A stretch of 64,000 bases of DNA, from assembly GCA_019059635.1 (NCBI GenBank), contig JAGVRJ010000013.1:1178001-1242000 (forward strand), given 5' to 3'. The position numbers were made by a program, and so were the translations under genes. This DNA comes from Proales similis. Its lineage: Eukaryota; Rotifera; Eurotatoria; Ploima; Proalidae. Of this stretch, positions 1-11,265 are shown in pieces; within the stretch, counting starts at the first letter, position 1, and each line of letters opens with the position of its first letter. The notes beneath the pieces are model-generated. The model was given only the letters and a program-made list of their open reading frames with translations. It made no database searches and was not told the origin of the DNA.

Positions 1-79
1 GTGCGTCACTTGACTCAATTGTCTCGCTCATGTATTCAATGGACGCTTTTTATTATCGTTCGTTTAGGATCGCTTACAG

Positions 80-233
80 ATTTGTGCCAGAATACTTTGA
101 ATTCTGGGAGGAGAACCTTGAGACTGTCGACGACCGAATCAGATTTAGACGTCCCGTTCAAAACGAGAACATCGACGAGAAGCTCACCATCAAGAGTCAG
201 GAGGGATGGCTTGTCGAGCGACTTGCTCCTTAA
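80..233 (+). CDS. PNPO: Pyridoxamine 5'-phosphate oxidase, last exon (partial)
   Basis: This is the 3'-terminal exon of PNPO, the FMN-dependent oxidase that converts pyridoxamine or pyridoxine 5'-phosphate to pyridoxal 5'-phosphate, the last step of vitamin B6 salvage. The reading frame ends in WLVERLAP before a TAA stop. Animal PNPO ends in almost the same residues (WLYERLAP), and upstream the conserved PEYFEFW and DRIRFRR segments are visible. Bases 1-79 read as intron, ending in a TTACAG acceptor; an acceptor at TTTAG (bases 65-67) is the alternative. The rest of the gene lies left of the window. Identity is secure because the C-terminus is diagnostic; only the exact exon start is uncertain. 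Confidence 0.85.
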
Positions 234-663
234 AAATGCAATTTTAATTTGACCAAAAAATCAACTCGACATTTAAAAATAGATTAGAGATTCCAAATAT
301 ATAAATACACGTTTGACTCCAAATAAAATGAGAAACGCGTTCGCTGGGCTTGCACTAGACATGCATTTGGTGGGGAGGACGGGAAGGTGGCTGGGTGCGG
401 CAATGTAAAGTTGGAATTGTCTCGCGATGCAGTTGAGTGAATAGAAGAGCCAATGGGTTATATTATTATTACTAAATCATTTCGAAGCCGGTCTTGTATA
501 ATTGCGGCACGATAATGAAGCAACAGCAATAACACTTCGGGCCGAGAGTAGAGGACATTGGCGCACGAATTTGTAAGCTGGACAAGATCGCCGCGCTGCG
601 TTTTGAGTGTGCCAACTTTAAAACGGCGTCTAGGCTCAGCAAGAAAGGTTTGAGACAGAAAGC
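234..663. other. PNPO-CDK9 intergenic spacer
   Basis: This 430-base spacer holds the PNPO 3' UTR and the promoter and 5' UTR of CDK9. I see no coding exon or clear TATA box in it. Confidence 0.6.
322..327 (+). terminator. AATAAA poly(A) signal, PNPO
   Basis: A canonical AATAAA lies about 90 nt after the PNPO stop codon. Confidence 0.6.
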
Positions 664-2466
664 ATGTCAAAGGCGGCGGCGTCTAGTAGCACAAGCGCGA
701 ACATGACCACAAATCCGACGCTGAACGGGCCAACTGGCTCGCAGACAGGCACCTCAGGCCCGTCTCGTTCTCATCACAACAGCCATCATCATCACCATCA
801 AACAAGCTCGCATCATCATAGTCATCACAATTCATCACACGCGGGCGGCCACCACCGCAGCTCCAACGGCTCAAGGCATGCCCAGCCGCATCAGCCGACG
901 AGGCATCATCATCATAACAGTCATGGCTACCATCCTTACCACCATCAACAGCAGCCTCACAGCGGCTCGTCGTCTAGCTCGTCTCGTCCTCATCATCCTT
1001 CTAGGCCATCTCACGCTCACCACTCGTCTCACAACAACCATCATCAAAACGCTCAAGTCAGCCGAAACCCAGCCAATCAAGCAGACACCAACTTGGACAC
1101 ATTCGACTATCGCCAGTTCTCCGGCATCGAGTATCCGTTCTGTCCGGACCATTCAAAGTACGAGCAAGTGGCCAAAATTGGCCAGGGCACGTTCGGGTAA
1201 GCGTGAAAAGTGACCGACCAGCGACGCTCTGGTTTCTAATCTGCTGGGCGTCAGTGAGGTTCACAAAGCTCGATGTCGACAAACCGGCCAGCTGGTGGCA
1301 TTGAAGAAGGTCCTGACCGAAAACGAAAAAGAAGGCGTAAGCTGAGTTTTGTCTTTTTCTTGCCTCGCCTTGACCGCGTTCACTAACCGGTCGACTCGTA
1401 GTTTCCGATCACCGCTCTGCGAGAGCTAAAGATTCTGCAAGTGCTGAGACACGAGAACATTGTGAGGCTGATCGAGATCTGCTCGTCAAAAGGCACAGCG
1501 ACCACCAAATACAAGAGTCAATTTTATCTGGTATTCGAGTTTTGTGAACACGACCTGGCCGGCCTGCTCTCCAATCCGATGGTTCGCTTCACGCTGGCCG
1601 AGCAAAAGACCATCATGCAGCAGCTACTCAACGGTATCTATTCGGCTCAAGCTGACTCGCCACCTCCGCAATTGATTGCTCACCTCTTGCTTGCTAGGCC
1701 TGTACTACATTCATAAGAATTTCATCCTCCACCGTGACATGAAAACGGCCAACATCCTGGTGACCAAGGCCGGTAAGCTCAAACTGGCCGACTTCGGTCT
1801 GGCTAGAGCAGTCGGTGAGTTGGCTGAGACTGACCTAGTTGGCTTCTTTCTAAACTCCAGCAACAACTGACAGAGCAACCGAAGCTTGAAAATCAACAGC
1901 CGTCAGCTCGCTACACAAACAGGGTCGTTACTCTTTGGTATCGTCCACCAGAGCTGCTGCTCGGAGAGCGCTGCTACACCAAAGCGATCGACATTTGGGG
2001 CGCCGGCTGCATAATGGCCGAACTGTGGACTCGTGAGCCCATTCTCAAAGGCAACTCAGAGCAAAATCAGCTCGAGCTCATACAGAAACTGTGCGGCTCT
2101 ATAACGCCTGCCGTCTGGCCGGATGTGGACAAGCTCGAGCTCTATTCAAAAATGCAGCTCAACCTGAGCAGCGAGCTGAAACGAAAAGTCCGAGAGCGTC
2201 TCGGCATTTACATAAAGGACTCGTATGGTCTTGATCTGCTCGACAAACTGTTGACTTTGGACCCGAAAAAGCGAATAGACAGCGACGAGGCGCTCGATCA
2301 CGACTTTTTCTGGAGCGAGCCGATGCCCAGTGAGCTCAAGCTGGACAAACTGCACACCAGCATGTTTGAGTACACATCTCAGCCCTACAAACGCGCTCAG
2401 CAGTTCCAGCGCGCTCCTAACAAGCCGATCGGGGGCGCCGAACAACATTTCGATCGAGTATACTGA
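664..2466 (+). CDS. CDK9: Cyclin-dependent kinase 9 (P-TEFb kinase) with His-rich N-terminus
   Basis: CDK9 pairs with cyclin T as P-TEFb and phosphorylates the RNA polymerase II C-terminal domain and pause factors in the nucleus. Exons: 664-1196, 1255-1336, 1402-1633, 1698-1814, 1874-2466, joining to 518 residues. Seen: glycine loop [16 protein letters not shown], the PITALRE-type helix as FPITALRE, catalytic HRDMK, DFGLARA, and a T-loop [14 protein letters not shown] whose Thr corresponds to human Thr186. The C-terminus QHFDRVY aligns with the human end. The first ATG opens a roughly 160-residue extension, absent from the short human form, holding about 34 histidines among Ser, Asn and Gln (residues about 35-140). 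The last intron uses the second of two nearby AGs (1872-1873), which restores frame into QPKLENQQ. Identity is certain; the start codon is slightly less so. Confidence 0.95.
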
Positions 2467-2501
2467 ATTATCTTCTTTACTAGCCAGACCAAGTGGAATT
2501 G

Positions 2502-2507
2502 AATAAA
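2502..2507 (+). terminator. AATAAA poly(A) signal, CDK9
   Basis: AATAAA lies 36 nt after the CDK9 stop and is followed by an A run, which implies a very short 3' UTR. Confidence 0.65.
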
Positions 2508-2570
2508 AAAAAAAGCGCTCGCTATCCAAATTGAAAGTTTGCCGGTTCGACCTGCTGTCTGATCGTTCGA

Positions 2571-2576
2571 TTTATT
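2571..2576 (-). terminator. AATAAA poly(A) signal of convergent membrane-protein gene
   Basis: TTTATT on the + strand is AATAAA on the - strand, about 140 nt beyond the stop of the gene at 2718-3473 and about 65 nt from the CDK9 signal facing it. Confidence 0.55.
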
Positions 2577-2717
2577 TGGACTAAAATAATTTAAATTTGT
2601 TGTTTGTTTCAAATAGAATTCTATAAACGAGAATATCCAGTTAACAGGGTTCAAAAAGACAAGTTTCTAAAACAAAGGCAGAGCCTAGACAAGGAGAGAA
2701 GAAGAAGATCAAATCGA

Positions 2718-3473
2718 TTAATCCAGCTCAAAAGTCGAATGGGTCGGCGTGGAGGTGAGATTGTGTCCTTCGGCCGGGTTGAATTCGCTGACGCCCATCA
2801 GTCGGAATCTCTGCGGAGTGAAGCTCTCGCCGACCACGTGATAAGTTCTCGACTCGAACGGCGAGTCGCTCATCGAATTGCTCAGCTCTTCCCTTTCCTC
2901 GATGGGAAACGAGGCGAACTGCTTGGAGCTGCGTCTGTCCTGGATTTGAGTGCTGCTTTCAAAAAGCTTCGGTCATTTCGATTCGAGAGACGGCGATCGC
3001 CACGCTCGCACTCACCTGTTCATGACCAATCTGTTGAGACGAGGGTCCCAAGATTGTGAGCGTTTGATTTTGCTCTTGAATTTCACGTTCTGAGCGCTCG
3101 TGAATCTGACGCCTACTCGACGAATATCACGCCTGCGCTTTCTAATTATGGAGCTGCAGCTTTGCTCGTTGAGCTGAGAGCTCATGCTCGCCGGTCTTCT
3201 ATTCAAAACGTCATGAGCCAATCACAAGTGGACAGTGTCGGACTAGGCAACTTACTGTAGCAGGTGGTTGTAATGCTTAAAGTCGCGATAAGTGAGACGT
3301 TTAAGCTGAGCGAGAAAGACGAACTTGAGCAGCGCGTAGAATATGACCGGAATGGCGCAGAGTTGGAGGAGAGCCATCGAGATGACCAGGGCCAATGTTT
3401 CGCTCAGGTCGTCTCGAATGTTTTCTAGCTGAACTGCTAGATCGGGATTTACGTCGACAGGCACCGGGGCCAT
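2718..3473 (-). CDS. Small single-pass membrane protein, function unknown
   Basis: Three exons (3473-3256, 3198-3016, 2934-2718) join to 205 residues. I do not recognise the family. Residues about 25-60 form one hydrophobic segment (ALVISMALLQLCAIPVIFYALLKFVF) without a cleavable signal, preceded by an acidic stretch (ENIRDDLSET) and followed by a basic one (QLKRLTYRDFKHY). This suggests a type III or tail-in protein with a cytoplasmic C-terminus. The tail is basic in its middle (IIRKRRRDIRR; FKSKIKRSQS) and Ser/Glu-rich near its end, and holds several candidate phosphorylation sites. The ATG at 3473 is the first in frame. The last acceptor (GGACAG at 2940-2935) was chosen because it alone keeps the long open frame. 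The gene is convergent with CDK9 and its 5' end lies near the stop of the NWD gene. Confidence 0.7.
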
Positions 3474-3696
3474 ACTGCCTTCAGCTGCAGCGTGATTGCA
3501 ACCGTTTATATTCAACAGACTTCACTCTCCTCCCATGGCCGACTTCACACATACCGCGCTAGTCCGGTCTAACTTTCAACTGCCCGGCGAGCCGTTCCCA
3601 GACCCCACCCACGTCGCACTCCCATCCGCCCTCCCTCTCTCTCTCTGTGTCCCTCTCTTGCTAACCAAACACTGCTAATGCGCTTCTCTAGAGTTC

Positions 3697-3702
3697 TTTA
3701 TT
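3697..3702 (-). terminator. AATAAA poly(A) signal, NWD gene
   Basis: TTTATT on + equals AATAAA on -, 14 nt beyond the TGA of the NACHT/WD gene. Confidence 0.6.
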
Positions 3703-3715
3703 CAGTGAGAGATGA

Positions 3716-5497
3716 TCACATTAGCGAGCATGCTTTGGACCTGGGAGCGCGACTCGCTCCTAATTGGCCCAAGCGTGCACTGCTCTCCAATAGAGCGAGC
3801 AGTTCTCTTTTGAACTCGGCATCGTCCTCTCCCACGACCTGAGTGCTCGTCAAATTCTGATCGCTCGCATCTAATTCGCCGTTGGTGACCACATCGCTTG
3901 GCGTCACGCTCGTCACATCAATGTCTGTGAAAGTAAACGTTTTAGCCCTCATTCGAAATCGGTCATTCATTCTTAACTCACATGGCCTGACGAAATCAAT
4001 GAGCCAGTTGTCGGAGAGCTCGTCGGCTGGCTTGGCCAACTGCTTCATCGAAGCATTTTTCACCTGTCGTCTGGCTAAAAGACACGCAAACTTTGAGTTG
4101 AATTGACCGCCGGAATGGACTGCCAAGCGCTCGCTTACCGTCAATGAGCTTTTTCATTGAAGCGTTTACTTTGCGTTTAGGAGTGACAGTTTCTTTCGAT
4201 TCAGGCATGGCCTGATCGCTGTTTTCCGATTCGCTGCCTTCTTCCTGCTCATCAGAAGAACTGCTCGATTGGTATGCATCCAATTCGTTCAATTTGGGCT
4301 CGAGAACCTTGTCAAGCACTCGATCGTCGTCCTCGTCATCACTCGAGTCCTCGAGCATTTGCTGGGCATTCGCCACCAGAAAATTAAATCTTTCCTTATC
4401 GCGTCTGGTTGTCTCAATCGAGCGGCTTTTAAGCGATTTTATCTGCTCGCCGACAGCCGCATTGTCCGGTCGGATGATCAAAAAGCTTATGATGCGTCTG
4501 TCTCGCATGGCCAACGAAATGTACTTTTGTCCGCAAGAGACCAAGTTGGCGTCGCAGAACAGGGGCAGCCGAGTAAGCCGATCGCCGCTCGGGTAAGCAA
4601 ACAGCTTGAGCACTCGTCTATTTTGTAGAACGTAGACCGCTCTCTTGTCGGACAGGACGCCAAACTCAACGTGCGCTCGCGCGTCTCCACTTAGCTCGTC
4701 GGTCTGAGTGGCCAGGTTGAGCGAGAACGAGGCCCGGCCAAACGAGCGGTATTTTATCGCATTTTTAACTTTGAATTCAAGCAAATGCTGAGAGTTGGTA
4801 TCGTAGGCCCAGACCGATTCGTCTATAATGGAGAAGCTCTGAAATCGGCGCTGGCTGTCAGCGGCGCCGTTCACGCTTCGGTTTATTTTTATCTTGTTCT
4901 CTGACTCGATGCTTATGAGGCACAAGTCGCCCAAGTTGTTCAATGCGACCAGATAGTTTGACCTTGGCAACGGCCGCAGGCATTTCAGTTCACTCGGACT
5001 AAAGTAAGTGGGCGACAGGAAGAAGCTGGCGTCCATCTCTTCGCTGTTCAAATCCTTTGTTGCCACCAGCGAGTTTCGTTCAAGGTCATAAATAAGCAGG
5101 CGCGAGATTAAGAACAGAGTGAGATATCGACCGCCCTGATTCACACATGCGCTGTCCAAGAGATCCGATTGATCACGCGGCAAATAGAGGCCCAATTGAG
5201 TCAACTCGATCGAGTAGCTGGCCTCCATTCCTGCCTTGCTCTTTAAACTCTCCAAGTCGAACTCGAACACTCTTATTTGCTGGCCGATGTGAGCGAGCAG
5301 AGCGAACTTGGACTGAGTCTTGTCACTGATGCTCAGCAACTTGAAGCTTCCTTCCACTTTTAGAGTTTTGGTTAGCTCCTCTTCCAGCTTGAGCTCTTCA
5401 GATTTCTACTCATTGACTGGTTAGAGCCGAGCACAGAGTCGAGAGAGAAAGAGAAAGAGAAAGAGAAAGAGAAAGAGAAAGAGAAAGAGAAAGAGAA

Positions 5498-5559
<62 letters not shown>

Positions 5560-8500
5560 CTCCAAGTCACCTCAATTCTGAACAGTTTCAGTCTGAGCTG
5601 CTCCGATTTCTTGGTGAGAAGCAATAGCCGGCCAGAACAGACAAACGCCTGCTCAAACAGTTCATCCTGTTCACTTTGTAGCTGTTGCTGTACGCTGCCG
5701 CACTGGACGGTCCAAATGTGTGCCTCACTTGAGCCAAGAGAGAGTTAAGGATTGAAGTGAGAAAAGAAGATCGAGTTGGCTACCGCTTGTTTTTGGTTAT
5801 GGACAGCAAATGCTCATCGCCGAGCCATTCAACCGAGCCGATCAGGTCGCTTGCTGCATCAAATGTCAGTTTGCATTCTTGCGCTTTTGCCTTGTACATT
5901 GTAACGAAACATTTTGCGGATCCATCGTTCGAAGCAGTCAATACGAGTGAATCTAAGCGTTCGCTGATTAGCAAGTCGAAGTGGGCCAGAGGCAACGGAG
6001 TTGAACGCACCTTTGACGAACGAGAACACAATGTCGCTGTAGTGAGCCTTGAAGTTTAGAATGGTTGTGTAAGTGAACAAGTCCGACGCTTCATCGAATG
6101 AAAAAACGATGATTGAGACCAGCCCTTGACTAAAAGCGCAAATCTTATTCTCTCCTATTATTCGTCCGCTCTGGTAGTTGCCTTCTAGTCGGAGCGTTCT
6201 CATGTCTAAATCGTCTTGCGCTTTGCCTCTTGAAAGTTCATTAAAAGATAGAGGTTTTAGGTAGACTCGGCTGGCAGGCGAGCTGATCATCAAATAGAGG
6301 CTGTTGTCCGATCCGATGAACAAGAGCTTGGTCTCTTGCAAGTCGAGCAAATCCAGCTCGGCCTGATTCCTGCTCTCCCAGACTGGCTTGAGGATTCGTA
6401 CTCTCAAGTCGAAATTCTCTTTTTGATCGGGCTCGATCTTCTGCTCTGAGAAGACCATATGAACGAGAGTGCCGTCCGAGCTGGATGCGAGCATCATCGG
6501 ATAAGTTTCGTCAAAACTGAACCTGACTCGAGTCAGACTTAGGCCGGCCGGCGGCAGGGACAGGAAATGCTCGAACTTCAACTGGCCTGTGTCGGTGGTT
6601 TCCATTTTGAACAGCTGAATTTGGTTGTTGGCCATTATGACCGAGCATAGAACACGGTCCAGAAACGAGTCGTAGTTGAAGATGCGCTTTCGACTACTGC
6701 AATCCAAAGAGACGAGCTCTTGATCGAAGCTGTGTTTGAGACTAAGCGAGCCGTCCTTTCTCACATTCAACACTTCGACAGTCTTGCAGTCTTCGTAGTA
6801 CACCAGAAGGTGATCTTTGCTCGCCAGAAATATGTTCTTGACGCGCCTCTGCTCGATCAAGATGCGCACGAGACGAGTGCCGTCGAACAGAAAGGCCACA
6901 ATCTCGTCGCTGCTCGCCGCCACAAAATAGCCGGGCAGATTTTTCAGGTGCATTACACTCTCGGCATCGATCAAGTCCGGCATGTAAACGATCAGATGGT
7001 TGTAGGCGACGTTGTTGCGCGGCATTTGAATGTCGCCTAGCTCGACCAGATTGACCATGCTGAAGCCGAACAGCTTGTTGCTGAGAGTCAAGAAAAACGA
7101 GTCGTCCTCGCCACCTATCGACGCCGCTGTGATCGGCGCGTTGTGCTTGTCCAGCTGAAATATTAAATCGCTGCCGGGCAAATCGAGCATCTGATGAGTA
7201 ACCAAGAACGTGCGATTTCGGCACATGAACGCATCGTAGCGGTCAATCAGTTTGGTAAAGTAGTCCTGGTATTTGTAGAAGCGAAGCGAGCGCTTGAGAA
7301 TGAGAGAGACCGCTTGCTCCGGATAGGAGTTCATCTGATTGCCCGCCTGCAGAAATATGAGACTCATCATTCGCAGTTGACGCGAGGCCGACACCGTCTC
7401 CTCGGACGCCGCGTAGGTCGAATGATTGTTGAACAGATCGACCATGCCCACAATCTCGTAGAACTTGATGCACTGAAACATGCCGGTGAGGAACTCAAAG
7501 TCGAAGAATACATGCTCGCAGGCGAGCGTTATTGCCAGATTGGTTGTGAGCTGGGCGATAAAGTTGGGCAACTCGGTGATCTTGCGCTTATTGAACCTGA
7601 CCTGGCCGCTTTTGTCGATGAATATTGTCGGCTGGATGCTTGTCTCGCGCACCTCCTGCGCCTGGTTGGTGTCCAGCTTCTTCTTGCGCGCAATGTACTC
7701 GTTGTACTTGAACGGCTTCGGCTTGTTCTTCCAGGTCTCGTTGAAAAAGTCGACCACATTCGAGAATATGTCTTCTCGCTCGCGTGACTTGAGCTTGGAT
7801 ATGTAGTGCGAGTTGGCCACCTCAATGAAGCGTCTGTGGTACCAGTAGATGACACGGGTGTCGTCAATCTCCTTCTCGACCATGTAGCCCTTTAGGTCAT
7901 GCTTGATTCTCGACCATAGGGCGAGCGGAAGCTTTCTCACCGGCGGCGCATGAAACTCGAATATGTCGTAGAGCACGTCGTCGTCCAAGCTCAATATGTC
8001 CTCGATTTCGTTCTCCGATATGCCGTTCTTGAACGAGCTCATGTAAATGATGGCGCGTGAGAACAGCAGCTTGCCGTGCATTCTCTCCAACGAGTTGAAC
8101 AGATACTTGATGCACGCGTCGATGTTGAGACAACTTTGGAACCTGGCGTCGGGCACCTGAAACGAGCTCCACTTGATTATGATGTCAAACACGAGTCTGA
8201 TGTAGAGCGGAAAGAGTTTGGCTCCCTCGAACATTTTATCGAGCACAGTCCACTGCGCCTCGCTGATCGACCGCTTAGCCTTGTCTAGCCAGTCTTTGAG
8301 GATCACTTTGCACAAACTGGCGTCCAAGCTTTGTATTTGCACGAAATTCTCGTCCTTGAACTCGGGCTTTTTCTTTATGTTGGTCAGTATGTTGCCGTGG
8401 CTGGGCAATGTGGAAAATATGATTTTCACATTGCAGGGCAACAAGTCCAGCATCCAGTCGACGGAATAGTCGGCCGAGTCGAGCTGGTCGATTGAGTCCA

Positions 8501-10506
8501 GAATGATTACCAGTTTCTTGTTCGGGTAGATCAAGCTGATCTTCATCAGCAGCTCGAACAAGTAAGACTTGAGCTTTTGCTTGGAGCCGATGAACTCGCT
8601 CGGCGGATTGAAGTTGTAAATGCGCGATATTTGATAGATCACCGAATTGAGCGTGTTGGTTATGTTGGAGGTGGAGGGCGTGGTGCCCAAGAACCGAAGC
8701 ACGATCGAGTAGTTCTCCGGGTCGGGCACCACTTTTCTCACTTGGGTGGTTATTTTGGCCAATATGGCGGTTTTGCCGCAGCCCGACTCGCCGTGCACAA
8801 CCAGCGGCGACTCGAGCTCGCCAAGCAAGTAGTTCTGGATTTGCTTCAGCAGATCGTCGCGTCCGTGGAACTTCTCGGCCGTGTCCACGCAAAAGTGCGC
8901 ATGGTCGAGCACTTCCTGAAACAACTTGCCGTCCTCGGGCGTCAGAGCGCTAAAGTCCTTTTGCCGCGACTGGTTCTCGTTTATCAAATCTTGCACTCGC
9001 TGCATAAACACTCGGCCGAACTCTTCAATGTAGTCGCGATGAGAGGCCAGACTAACGCCGTTCTCTTTGCACCATTTTATCTTGGCGGACAAGCTGAATG
9101 GACAGAGGTCACACGATCGGCAATTAGTCTCACCTTGAACTTGACGATGTTGCTCTCCGGAAGTTTGGACGGAATTTTGTTGTATTTGAGATCGTCGAGG
9201 AACGCCTTGGCCGACGTGTCTATTTGCTTGTTCTTGTCCAAGTCGATGAACTTGGCTACGAGTGGATTGGCGCCCAGCTTCACTTGCTCTTCAATGTCTT
9301 CGATTTCTCTGACGAAGAAGAGCGCGTTTCGCTTTAGGTCTTTGCCGTTCAGAATTCCGTTGTAGATCTCCTTTTCGGTCACTGGCGAAAGAAAATTGAA
9401 TAAGGCGCAATGCGATCGCGATGTCAGTAGAAGGCCAACAAACCAGATGCGAAATAGCGCTCTCGTTCGGTCTTTGTGAAGCGGCCTTTGGCCAGACACG
9501 AGTCGGCCGCCTTTCTCAATATATTGCCAATCTTGAATTCAATTTTGCTCCAGATTTTATCGCACATTGGATCCTTTTCATTAAAGCTTGGAATGATGCG
9601 GTCAAGCGACTTGAGCTTGTACCGCGGCGGCAATTCGTTCTCGTCGAGCTCATAGCAGAACTCGAACAAGTTTTCAATGTTCAGCTTTCGCTGCGTTGTG
9701 CTCTCGTCACTCGGCCAGTTCTGGTCTGAATCGAACTCGTACTTCAAGTCGATTTCTTCCTTGTGCTCGCCTATCTCTTCTCTCAGGATTTCGTATTCGC
9801 GCACCAATATTCGAGTGGGCAGTGCCCGGTTTCCGTATCGGTGACTTAGAAATGTCTGCGAATCGGTGCATTTTTTCAGTCAACGCCTAAAAGCTACTTG
9901 AAAGCTGTGCGCTTACGATAAAGTTGGGCCCCACAGAGATTTTCTGACACGTTCGAATCTCGTTGAGACAAATGCTGGTGGCCATGTGTTCGTTGGTCAC
10001 CTCGTGCGAGATTCCCCATCGCATGTCGAGGATTTGAAACTCAAGTCCATGCACCTTTTTGCACCATTGCTTCAGCTGCGGGTAAATCTTCTCAATCAAA
10101 TAGTCTCAAAGTTCTTTTGATTAGCGCCTGCTCTACCCGCCCAATAAAATCGATTCCTACCTCGTTCGGCGTGAGTGTCTGTTCCGATGCAGAGAGAGAG
10201 AGAGAGAGAGAAAAATGAAACAAAGAGTCAAAATGGACTTTTGCTCTCCAAACATGCTCACCTGAAAACGTTGAGCTGAGAAATATTCGCACGATTTTAG
10301 ACTCTTCCTGCGGTATGTGGCTGAAATCGCCGCGCATTATGCTGTGAAATCGCTGATAGTCCATTTGCAGACTGTCTCTGTCTAGCTCACACAGAAAGAA
10401 AGAGCAACTGATAGCCAAGTAGGAAAACGAAACACAATCGGGTCTCAGAGTTCAGATGAGCTGTATTTACCTTTTCAAACGGCTCACGATTATACTCTGT
10501 TGCCAT
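3716..10506 (-). CDS. NACHT and WD-repeat domain protein (NWD1/NWD2 type)
   Basis: A STAND-class NTPase of the family that includes vertebrate NWD1 and NWD2; these are large cytoplasmic scaffolds of poorly defined role. Twelve exons (10506-10471, 10385-10262, 10178-10161, 10104-9917, 9855-9444, 9381-9134, 9080-6011, 5952-5784, 5727-5571, 5405-4139, 4074-3982, 3924-3716) join to 1996 residues. Seen: the N-terminal family signature [10 protein letters not shown]...AER...IYPQL with [11 protein letters not shown]; a P-loop GESGCGKT near residues 439-446; Walker [19 protein letters not shown]; then about 1300 residues of divergent beta-propeller-like sequence ([25 protein letters not shown]) and an acidic patch [10 protein letters not shown] before the C-terminus. 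WD motifs are degenerate and were inferred from family architecture. Exon 3 is only 18 nt. The acceptors at 9081 and 5953 were fixed by frame. Confidence 0.85.
5441..5556. repeat. (GAAA/GA)n microsatellite inside an NWD-gene intron
   Basis: A run of GAGAAA units followed by pure GA dinucleotides fills most of the intron 5570-5406 of the - strand gene, where it reads as a CT/TTTCTC tract. It makes this intron about 165 nt, against about 60 nt for the others in the gene. Confidence 0.9.
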
Positions 10507-11265
10507 GACGATTATTCAACTCAATTTCTTCTCGCTTTAATAAACGATTTTCTTAGTTTTTTTTTTGCCTTCAAACAACAAAAACAGCAACTACTGATTG
10601 CATAATATCTTCCAATGGGCCACACAAACACACACACACCTTCAACTTGGCCCAACCAGACAAAGAGGGGGGAAGGTAGAATGGACTCGATTCGAATCGT
10701 CAATGTCTCATTTTAAATAAGTCGAGGGCGCAGTTTTCAGGGCAGCTGTCCAACTAAGTTCGGTTAGAGGGACTTGATTTAGCATAAGAATGCATTTGAA
10801 TTGTTAAAAGTGACTGCTACTGCTGAAAGGGGATTGGAACCCGCCGAGAGAGGCAGAGAAACAAAGTTCTGCATTGCGGTTCTGAAGTGTCGGCATGCGT
10901 GGCTCGAATCGCCACCTGCTCTTGTTGGTCTATTTGACGCAAACCTCTGCTTGGTCGTTCAGGGCTGGGCGAATGTGAGAGCCGGCGACCAAGTGTGTGT
11001 TGAGATAGAAGTGAACCTGAGCGAGTGCATTCGGATCAGACGCCTTGTAGACAGCGAATGAATGTGAATCTTATTAATAAATTTGAATGCATGCATAAGA
11101 GAGTAGAGCCAGGCGGTTGCATACGTCGAGAGAGAGATGACAACTCAGTCTAAGCGATCAGAGATTTTTTTCCACTGACTCGTTTGACTTGGCGCGTGCC
11201 ATTCTAGTTTCCATTCACACGCATGCTCTCTGGCCATTCTTTAGAAAACAAAAAGCGAAAGGTTA
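10507..11265. other. Spacer between NWD gene and SEC16
   Basis: This 760-base spacer holds the NWD promoter on its left and the SEC16 promoter on its right. A short CA run sits near 10625. The doubtful exon at 10783-11061 lies inside it. No TATA box was identified with confidence. Confidence 0.5.
10783..11061 (+). CDS. Possible 3'-terminal exon of an unrecognised gene
   Basis: This open frame has no in-frame ATG. It starts after a TAG at 10780 and ends in TGA at 11059-11061, followed by AATAAA near 11079. A plausible acceptor (GCTGAAAG, ending at 10829) would begin an exon reading GLEPAERG. The second half (residues such as GLFDANLCLVVQGWANV, then VCVEIEVN) has an alternating hydrophobic pattern like beta strands and ordinary coding composition. 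I could not find a convincing 5' exon in the roughly 300 bases upstream, and I do not recognise the family. It may be a real small gene with an unseen first exon, or a chance frame. Confidence 0.3.
   Translation, partial: HKNAFELLKVTATAERGLEPAERGRETKFCIAVLKCRHAWLESPPALVGLFDANLCLVVQGWANVRAGDQVCVEIEVNLSECIRIRRLVDSE

Noticed and set aside
8577-9365. 262-codon frame on + strand opposite the NWD gene
   Set aside because: Shadow of the - strand coding exons; no ordered domain composition.
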